Source: Pictodentalium vernedei
Taxonomy: Eukaryota > Mollusca > Scaphopoda > Dentaliida > Dentaliidae
DNA: 64,000 bases
Assembly: GCA_031216915.1 (NCBI GenBank)
Contig: CM062297.1
Span: 176,628,356 to 176,692,355 of the forward strand
Reading direction: 5' to 3'
The notes under the pieces are model-generated. The model was not told where the DNA came from, made no database searches, and worked only from the letters and a program-made list of their open reading frames with translations. Positions 56,153-64,000 of this stretch are shown one piece after another (position 1 is the first letter of the stretch; every line of letters begins with the position of its first letter). The position numbers and the translations under genes are program-made.

Positions 56153-56204
56153 GGAAGGATAGAACGAGAGGCTACAGGCCTCGAGTTTTATCCTTCCGCG
56201 ATGG
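56153..56204. repeat. Hairpin and short direct repeat
   Basis: CGCGGAAGGATAGAAC pairs with GTTTTATCCTTCCGCG around GAGAGGCTACAGGCCTC. Just after, GATGGCACAAGTGTTGCATG occurs at about 56,202 and 56,260. Confidence 0.75.
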
Positions 56205-56945
56205 CACAAGTGTTGCATGGTTTAGTGTTGCTGAAGATGGGGATATCATAGAACTTGTGATGGCACAAGTGTTGCATGGTACAGTGGTGCTGTAGATGGG
56301 CACATCGTAGCGTGCAAAAAAACTAATTTCTTTTTCGTAGTTGCAGAGTTCAGAATGTCCTGATTCGAACTCTCCCTCGACTTTGACGGGTTCAGGGGTC
56401 ATGATAATCTTTTATTGAAATGTAAAGTATCTTTGTAAGACTTGATTTATTAAGTCGCATTTTCGTCGACCGGTATATTGGAGCATCGACTTTTATACCT
56501 TTTTGAGATAAACGCACGAACTGTGTTTCAACGGGGTGGGGGAGGTGGGGGTGAGTTCTGGAATGTTTTGCTTGAGATCAATGAAGAGATTTCCAAAAGG
56601 GGCCGACGTGAAATCGTTGAAATTAGAAACTCAGAGTTACATGGGCTATCAGGTGTGAGATCTGTGAATGGCCTCTGGATCGTTTAATTAGATCAAACAA
56701 TGACTATTGGGAACTACGATTCTGTGTACTCTGTACTTGTCAAATAAATTTTGAACTATCTACATGCAGCTAACCATACGATAGTGACTGCGTTTGGTAA
56801 ATAGTATAGGCATTTGATCATCGGCATTCAGCATCAGATCATACAAGATAACTAAACTATATTAGATTTAGATTATTGAGGAAAACCCTTTACGAATTTT
56901 TACTTCAGATAAAGTGTCTTCTTATGGTTGCCATATAATATGACT

Positions 56946-57078
56946 GCACTCTAAAATCGGTTGGGTTAAAAATCAACCCAAATCGACTGGGTTGAGTGAA
57001 TATGAACCCAAATTGGGTTCATATTCACTCAACCCAGTCGATTTGGGTTGATTTTTAACCCAACCGATTTAGAGTGTG
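56946..57078. repeat. 133-bp near-perfect palindrome, family D copy 2
   Basis: CACTCTAAAATCGGTTGGGT at the left pairs with ACCCAACCGATTTAGAGTG at the right; the centre is GAACCCAAATTGGGTTC. Only a few mismatches over arms of about 66 bases. Homologous to 43,938-44,062. Confidence 0.92.
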
Positions 57079-57424
57079 GGAACGGGTTCGCTTGTACCTC
57101 AAGTGTGTTGTATGGTCCGATTTACAAAGAGCGATTTACTACTACCCATAGGACCATACAACAAACAAGTGAATGGAAGATTCCAGAGAGAATCCATGTT
57201 TTTACAAACACGATCGTGGTACTTGCCTTTCAAACGTTTTCTTGAAGATAAGTCATTAAGTGTCGTACGGTATGCCGCGACGTTGACATTTCGTCCTTGC
57301 CAGGGTACCTCGTTTCGTCTTGTAGATCCTTTGCAGCTCTTTTTTTGTTTCAGGGTTTCATCTTTTTGGCTCCTATCACCTATATTCTCCTAGCTCCTAT
57401 ACAGTTCTGCTACATGTTTTGATA

Positions 57425-57660
57425 GCCTGCATTAGTCTAAAAAGTGTGCATTAGCCTCCAAAAGCCCACAACAGACATAATTATCCATATCAGTCCCCAA
57501 AGGTCCACACCAGTCAACATTAGTCCAGAAAGGCCAATACCAGTTCACTCCAATGAACATCAGTCCACAAACTTTAATATTACATGTAGCCCAAATTAGC
57601 CTACATTATTCCACATTGGTCCACAGATGCCCTACCAGTCCACAAAATTCTACATTTCCT
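57425..57660. repeat. Degenerate minisatellite
   Basis: Irregular repeats of a CATTAGTCCACAAAG-like unit (for example CACATTGGTCCACAGATG, CAACATTAGTCCAGAAAG). Heavily diverged. Confidence 0.6.
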
Positions 57661-58429
57661 ACAAAGTTATCCGCAGCTAAAGTTTTTATGGCTGATAGAT
57701 TTAACTTCTCGACCCCTAGTTCCCATATAGCCCCTAGCGCCTACACCATAGCCATAGCTCCAACGCAACTTCAAGACTCAGCTTTCGGGTCTCTACGTCA
57801 CAATTGTCTGACTCTAACTTTATAATAGGGAATAACTTTTAACACAAAGGGTTGACTCATGGCAGATGTTTTGTGAAACGGCAAATCAAATATAAACAGG
57901 AAGAACCGTCAGAGACAGATAGGTTACAAATTGAGTAGCGTAAAATAAATAATTTACAACATTTAAAATTTATATTCAACATGTAACTTTTCAACAATAA
58001 CTTTACAGTATATTTTCATCTGTCAATACATGCGGCTTTTAAGTTTGGGCGATGTACCGAAAATATTGTTCGATATCGTTATCGTGCTAAAAACGATTTA
58101 CTGTGCCGAGGAAGTCTTAAAATAAAAGTGTCTTTATTGAAAAATATTCCCGACATTAGCCAAACACAAAGATCAGACAGAAGAACATTTTCCAAAATGG
58201 CTGATAGAAGGAGCCCACCGTCTCTGTCTTTCACGTGCACTCGTCATCAGTCATTTAATGCCACAATAAAGCGAGGGAAAATACCCGGGGGGGGGGGGGG
58301 GGAGGGGGGTATTATCTCTCTGCTTTATTGTTACATCAGATGGCCGGTGGCGAGTGTCTGTATTATTTCCATAATTTTGACAAATAATACATTCCTTGTT
58401 TGTTTCATCAACCCGTCCTATCCTCACGA
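57661..58429. other. No gene seen; poly-G tract
   Basis: G-run at about 58,288-58,302. No supported gene. Confidence 0.4.
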
Positions 58430-58747
58430 GTCTATTTATTTACCAAGGCTTAACGGCACTTTCAACAGCCAGGGTCACCTCGTGTTGGACAGTTTTACGT
58501 GTGAAGCAAGCTGAAGAGAACCACCAAGCAACGGCGAGGAACTATCCAACGTACTAACTCCGCACAAGCAGGGTTAGCATTGGTTGAAGACAAGTGCACT
58601 ATCGACGTGCAGCACGCCTTACACAGCGTCACCATACCCCCACATGGGCAATTGGGATGAAGTGCCTTGCCCAAGGCCAAGAACACAACGCAGTTATCCC
58701 TTTCGGTTTGAAGTCCAATATCGTAACCACTGAGCCATCGCTTTCCA
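58430..58747 (-). mobile_element. tRNA-derived SINE, copy 5 (diverged)
   Basis: Reverse orientation; CAGCCAGGGTCACCTCGTGT, GAACCACCAAGCAACGGCGA, TGAAGTGCCTTGCCCAAGG and a degraded head ending CTGAGCCATCGCT. Confidence 0.75.
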
Positions 58748-59425
58748 GGTCAGAATATTATCACATCTACATATTTAGTGGTATGGTCGAGGTTTTACCT
58801 TCTTGACGTGTTCTCTTTGGACAGAAGTTTGATAAATTTCTGCTCTGAGTATATGTATGCGTACAATTGTCATTCACCCTGAATCCTTGATTGAGGTCAT
58901 ACAGGGAATGTCGTGCTTTAATGACTCGGAATTACAGTTCCTTGTTCAGCATACTGTGGCGCTTGCTGATTCTTTTGGGCTAAGCACATCACTTGCGCTA
59001 AAAGAGTAGCTGGTCTTACTATGCAAACCGATGATTGCATCTCCTCCCCATACCACTTCAAATAGTCCTGGTTTCCCCTTGTCTTTCTCTCTGTTCAACA
59101 CGAATGTGGTGTCACAGTTTCGCGTCGTAGCCTCGAGGTCACAGTGCCATTGTAACGGAAGTCGCGTGCTTTTATTAGCATCCAACCGTTCTCCTGTCGG
59201 TAGAATCTGTCTCTTTTATCTGAACAGACAATTTCCTCCAGCGGTTGGGCACTTGGACTCGAGTATAAGTAATCCGTACCTGATGCATACAGGAAGCAAT
59301 TCCATGGCAAGTTGTAGCTTCTACCGAATGTGCGTTTTATTACGAACAATTTGGTATATAATGTATTGGGGTTATTTATTTCGAAAGTGACCTGAAATGT
59401 GACCAAAGTTTTGTTGGGTCACCCC
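58748..59425. other. No gene seen
   Basis: Open frames on both strands around 59,031-59,390 overlap and show no recognisable domain. Confidence 0.4.
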
Positions 59426-59677
59426 TTAACCCTTTACCCAAAGTAACGGCCAAAACCGGCCAGCGCTATTCTCAAATATCGCCAACTAATTTTCATTATG
59501 TTTTTCATTTTTTGCCTCAAAAAACATAGGTTATGACCCCTCGTTGGAACAAGCTCGTCGAGCTCGTTCCAACGAGGGGTCATAACCTTTGTTTTTGAGA
59601 CAAAAAATGAAAAAAATTATTTATTCAAGACTTTTTTTGCATGTGTCGTCTGCTTTTCATGTTAGGTAAACGGTTAA
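59426..59677. mobile_element. MITE family A, copy 4
   Basis: TTAA-CCCTTTACCCAAAGTA ... TTAGGTAAACGG-TTAA. The central palindrome (about 59,527-59,592) has GGTTATGACCCCTCGTTGGA and a CGAGCTCG axis. Closest to copy 2 at 51,372. Confidence 0.88.
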
Positions 59678-61051
59678 CAGACCTGGAAATAACTCGCGAA
59701 TGATCGCTTACGTAACGTGTGGGTTACGTCAACTTCAAAATACGTAAACGAACAAAGTAATACAACATAAATGTATCAAATTAGTAATCTCGCATGGTTT
59801 ACGAAAAAGTCTTGACAATCATTCGGTTCTATCTCGAATCAAAGGTTGAGTATTGCATTCATATATGAATCAAATGGCATGTCCCCGGCCGAACTTGAGA
59901 TAGCGAAATATTCCCAAGGGTAGATGCTCCACCGAAAAAGACCAAAAAATCTTCCGATAGCCCCAAAGCTGATATTTCGTTCGTAAATAGGATCAGTTTG
60001 CTGCCGGGGGCAACTGGACGGGGCGATATGCACTACTAGGTCAAACGCGGGCAGCTAGCGACCTAGATAGTTTGTTGACGAGAACCCCGGTTCTACGTGG
60101 GTTCCATATGGGTTCCATGTGGTTCCATATGACTGCCAGTGCAACATGCAATGAGAGCGCTTTCAGCATAGAATTTGAACGCTTGCAATTCGAAATCGGA
60201 CAGACTGGCCAAGTGTGAGAACGGACCGCCTCAAGGTTGAGCCTAATTTCGTAGATGGCCCGCCCAAAGGTTGAGCTTGCAAGTGGTTTCTCGGATTGGT
60301 CTGGGATGGGCTCCTGCGCTGCACCGTATCTTTCAAACAAGACAGTTGTTTTGAAGACGAAATAACGCTGCGTCGATGCTTGGTCGTCTTTTGTGTTTTT
60401 TTTGTTGGGTTTTGGAGTTTTTTTCCAATAAGATTATGGGTTAAAGTTGGAAATTTTCCAAATCAACATATGTATTTAGAACCCATTGTAACAAATGCTA
60501 AATGCGCTTTCCACTGCAAACTCTCAGTTCCCTGTTATCTAAAACTATAAAAGTTTCACTGCAGCAGTGAAAAGCGAGATCGATAACGAAACAAACACAC
60601 ACACACTCAAAATACTTTTTTACTTCTTGCATTAGAAAATCGTCAGGTGGCAACAATAACCGATTTCCACAAAACACATGCTGAGGAGTAAATTTGAAAC
60701 TTGAAGGAGGAAAAGGCACAATAATAGTAGAGTCCAGCGAAATAGTGTTTGCACAAATTTGCAGAATTAACTCTTAACTTGCTGAATATTTTCAACATGT
60801 TTTTCATCAAATCTTGTCATGGCTGCTCCAAAGCAAAGCAGCATTGACTAGATTTGATGAAACGTGCAACTAAATGTAACTCAAGATATCATTAGTGAAA
60901 ACATTCATGCCATTTATAAGGGGAAAATGTGCCCCAGTTATACTTTCTTCGGCAACAAGAAAAATCCTGTCCTTGGAAGGAATATCCTCCAGTACCGTGC
61001 AAGGAGTTAAAATGTCGGTGAGTGATGATTAGGTATTATTGTTTCTTCGAT
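59678..61051. other. No gene seen
   Basis: Mostly unique sequence. Short open frames at 60,296-60,550 and 60,041-60,340 have no recognisable motif. Confidence 0.4.
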
Positions 61052-61416
61052 TTATTTATTTATTGGTGTTTAAGGTCATATACTTATGCACAACGGCTAA
61101 TTGTGTCCGTGGCAGTTTTGCCGGTGGGGGAAGCCGGAGTACCCGGGGAGAACCACCGAGCATCGACGAAGAACTGTCAGCTCCTCAACATTCCAACTCT
61201 GTTCAAGCTCCGCTCAAGCAGGGTTACAGTGGTTGACGACATGTGCATCATCGACGTGCAGTACGCCTTAGTACACTACGTCATCGTGCCTCCATGTGGG
61301 CAACCGGGATAAAGTGCCTTGCCCAAGGACACAACGCGGGTCGTCGCTGAGGGGGATCGAACTCGGGACCTCTAGCATAGAAGTCCAACAGTCTACCACT
61401 GAGCCACCGCGCTCCC
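61052..61416 (-). mobile_element. tRNA-derived SINE, copy 6 (complete, perfect target repeat)
   Basis: Flanked by a perfect 11-base duplication GTTTCTTCGAT (61,041-61,051 and 61,417-61,427). The head on the minus strand has GCGGTGGCTCAGTGGTAGAC (A box) and GAGTTCGATCCCC (B box); the tail is (ATTT)n on the plus strand. Likely the youngest SINE here. Confidence 0.92.
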
Positions 61417-62079
61417 GTTTCTTCGATAAAACATTGTAGGTTAATTTCACAAAAGGCAGCATTCAGTTAGAGAAATACTTCATTACTAGAGACACTCGCG
61501 ACGGTATGAAGTGTTCATCTAATTGAATTCTGTCTTTTGTAACCAGCTAAGCCCTGTGAATTATTAGTAATTAGTCAATTAATTTGTTATTATCTAAGTG
61601 CGACAACAGGTGTACGTACCGACAGCAACCAACCTGACCACTGACCAAATCAATTCAATGACCATAGGAACTGATGAAAATATAGCTACGCCCCCGTGAG
61701 AAGAAAATAGTTCATCTTCTTTGTTCTTAAGGGGAAACAAGTAGGTGGCTAAAGTCATCAATAATATTACTTAAAATAGATCGGTTGCTGAAGGAATTCA
61801 TATAGTTCCATTATAGAGTTTAACTCCTGTGTTAAGAGTTATACTGAGGATTAATGAATTGACAGAACAGATAATGAAATTTCTAAGAGTAGAGTAGATA
61901 GCGAAGGAACTCGAACGGTCCTACATTTTAAACGGCGTAACTGGATCGTGTTCGGTATCATTGTCGGGTCCTTTCGGTCATTTGGTGGTAGTTCTCAGGA
62001 CTCTTTCGATAATTCTACACACTCCCATCGAATCCTACATACGTCAGAATACAATCATTCTCTATTATAGGTCTTTGCC
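61417..62079. other. No gene seen
   Basis: A/T-rich unique sequence without recognisable features. Confidence 0.4.
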
Positions 62080-62205
62080 ATTCCACCATAGCAACCACGT
62101 ACCACCATAGGATAGAAACCACCATGCCGACCTACGGTAAACAAAACAAACAGCGGAAACACGTGTCAACATACGCATGCGTACCATTACCATGTACCAC
62201 CACGG
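62080..62205 (-). repeat. Inverted fragment of the long interspersed repeat
   Basis: Reverse complement resembles 28,330-28,380 and 32,655-32,705 (ACCATAGCAACCACGTACCA and GATAGAAACCACCATGCCG here). Confidence 0.6.
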
Positions 62206-62227
62206 TGAAAACGTTACTATCTTGTGG

Positions 62228-62455
62228 ACAGCAATGGAATTCCCCAGACACCCGCTATGCACCGGGGTATAACGTCACTCCACCCTTAATTATAGTCGCA
62301 ACATTCTTGGCAGGACTTTTCATTGGACATAATGACTGCTCTTGGGGACAATTATGGTATTCTCAAGACACCCACTATGCACCAAGATACGAGATCACTT
62401 CACCTTTAATTATATTCCCGACACTACTGACAGGACTTTTCATTGGCAATAATTA
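62228..62455. repeat. Tandem duplication, ~110-bp unit
   Basis: GACACCCGCTATGCACC (about 62,248) recurs as GACACCCACTATGCACC (about 62,358), and CAGGACTTTTCATTGG at about 62,311 and 62,430. The 127-residue frame over it is probably not a gene. Confidence 0.75.
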
Positions 62456-63724
62456 TGATATAAAAGGAAGAGTATGCTATATGCTTATAATTCAATTTTA
62501 CCCATAATGCAACTACGAATTTAAAACCAAATCGATCCTGTGTCACAGAGCTCAGTAGGATTTGTCAAACAAGAATGTATTAGTTAAAGTTCCAATTGCA
62601 TTATAGAAAAAACTTGGTTGCTTGAAAATTTGGTATCTTAACATCCGTCCAGTGTTAATGAATATTCCACGTCATGTGTTTATAGATGATTAATGATTAT
62701 CCCTGAATCAGTCACTGCAGTGTAACATTAGAACTCTCTGTAAGGGTGTCAACATTTAAGTGTAGGACAGGGCAACGGTGAAGAGAACGTGCCTAAAATA
62801 AAACGACCACTATTTCGTTCGCCTACATTTCTAATCACTATAGAAGTAGAAGGAAGAATATTTTAAATTGCCGTTTGTATTTATTTGTTTAATCTTCGAA
62901 AACTATGATTCACATTGTAATGATGGTTTTGTGGTGAACTTTGACTTTGGGTGATGTGATGGTACAGAACGGTTGGATGGCTCTCGGATGTGTTTTCGTC
63001 AAAGTGTTACATCGTTGCACTCCTCCGTCGCGATGAAAAGAAAACCCAACGAACTGGATAAAGCTTGCAGAATTTAAGAGTCTGAGAGACAGCAGTTGGA
63101 TATTTTCAGGGACCGACCTAGTAAGTAGCCAATGTGAATTTCATTCCTACAATTCTGATTTGGATCCTGAATCTTAAATATAGGCTTCTAAGTTAGCTTG
63201 TAACCGTAAGACACAATTTCCTTCATTGGTCACCTGACCAGGAACTATTGCGAAAACGAATAGTTTTTGTGGTGAAATGATATTATTTTTCAATCATTTG
63301 AGAAACAACTTTAATTATACCAAAAAATAATGTAATCAAATGCACAAATGCATGCCCTACACAACTGAAAGCTTCAAACAAGAAGATCGTTATCAAAAAG
63401 TAATATAACTACAGTTAAATGGTAGAGTGTTTGAAGCCCATATTTGGACCTATGCTGCTGTGGACTCTCTCCCATAAATTGTAACAAGACAAAACACACT
63501 AAGAAATTTTGACAATCAACAATAATTTGGCACTCTACCCGATAAATAGTAAATCTGGCGTCGAGATTTCAAAAGTAGGCTTCAAGTCTGGCTCTTATTT
63601 TTAAATGCTCAGATCGGTCCCTGGATATTTTATTGGGCAGCACGCCTTCTGTAGAAAAGATTAGGCTTTCTGTGTCAACAGGATAGTGAATGGGGAGCAT
63701 ATTTTAGACCGGTAACCATTAGTA
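62456..63724. other. No gene seen
   Basis: Noncoding, A/T-rich, no repeats recognised. Confidence 0.4.
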
Positions 63725-63824
63725 GGCATGTTTGTTGTAGTATGGTTTAGGCATGTTTTTTGTAGTATGGTTTAGGCATGTTTGTTGTACTATGGTTTAG
63801 GCGTGTTTGTCGTAGTATGTGAAC
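63725..63824. repeat. 25-bp tandem repeat, 4 copies
   Basis: GGCATGTTTGTTGTAGTATG plus GTTTA, at 63,725, 63,750, 63,775 and 63,800, with single-base variants. Confidence 0.92.
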
Positions 63825-64000
63825 TTTGAGTTGTCACAACTCTAGTAACTGTTACGCTAGAGACTGTTGTGTTAAGGAATCCTGTTGGTTTTTTGTGTAC
63901 AGGCCACGGAGGGCAGAGGGCAGGTTGGGTGATGAAAGTTAATAGGCCTCGATGATGGGTACATTACTGCATTGTTGAACATAAATAGTTTGTAAAACGT

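Noticed and set aside
62124..62507. 127-residue open frame with hydrophobic segments
   Set aside because: Lies over a dispersed-repeat fragment and a 110-bp tandem duplication; no start context or homology to support a gene.

Overview
The window looks like animal (invertebrate) nuclear DNA. About 1-24,300 is A/T-spaced, compact, intron-free gene clusters of a Polinton/Maverick-type, adintovirus-like integrated DNA virus. About 24,760-64,000 is gene-poor host DNA packed with satellite, SINE, LINE, MITE and foldback repeats. No bacterial features are seen (no Shine-Dalgarno sites, no operon logic). tRNA-derived SINEs, a LINE reverse-transcriptase relic, a Tc1-like relic, TTAA-flanked MITEs and poly-G/C tracts suggest a marine invertebrate, perhaps a mollusc. 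That assignment is recollection and inference, not shown by the sequence.

Viral region. Two copies of the same element family lie head to head. The left copy (L, about 1-7,495) reads: start of an orphan gene (minus), IAP-like BIR/RING gene (plus), protein-primed family B DNA polymerase (plus), adenain-like protease (plus), fibre-like protein (plus), hairpin, then a truncated major-capsid-like gene (minus). The right copy (R, about 7,496-24,290) reads on the plus strand: small Cys/His protein, two-helix membrane protein, PLA2-domain protein, rve integrase, major-capsid-like gene and TFIIS-like zinc ribbon. A hairpin follows. Then on the minus strand come fibre, protease and polymerase; on the plus strand two orphan paralogues; a third hairpin; and on the minus strand an orphan basic protein, pX-like core protein, penton/minor capsid, A32-type packaging ATPase, an Ala/Lys-rich protein and a split hypothetical. 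Replication (polymerase), integration (integrase), packaging (ATPase), capsid building and maturation (capsid, penton, protease), membrane entry (PLA2) and host control (IAP) are thus all represented.

State of the genes. Neither copy looks fully functional. Polymerase, integrase and both capsid genes carry stops or frameshifts; L protease and fibre carry stops. R fibre, R protease, ATPase, TFIIS-like, membrane protein and several hypotheticals remain open. Where L and R can be compared, many lesions are C-to-T or G-to-A changes at CpG, as expected from cytosine methylation of an integrated element.

Regulation. TATATATA-type boxes lie about 50-150 bp upstream of most viral genes. A shared A/T-rich leader follows the box before polymerase and the orphan genes. 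Each convergent gene junction carries a palindrome with the core GTAA(A)TGAGAT, a candidate two-way 3'-end signal. IAP and TFIIS-like cassettes are each present in one copy only, with breakpoints at these leader and hairpin modules.

Host region. A 280-bp satellite (24,761-26,001) abuts the element and ends in a stray capsid-gene fragment. A roughly 4-kb repeat follows in two direct copies, the second split by a 3.4-kb insertion that holds a 335-bp tandem array. The rest contains three MITE families, six SINEs, a LINE split by three later insertions, several long palindromes, a Tc1-like transposase relic and, at 53,929-54,097, a decayed adenain-like protease from a different Polinton-like element. 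I see no convincing host protein-coding gene.
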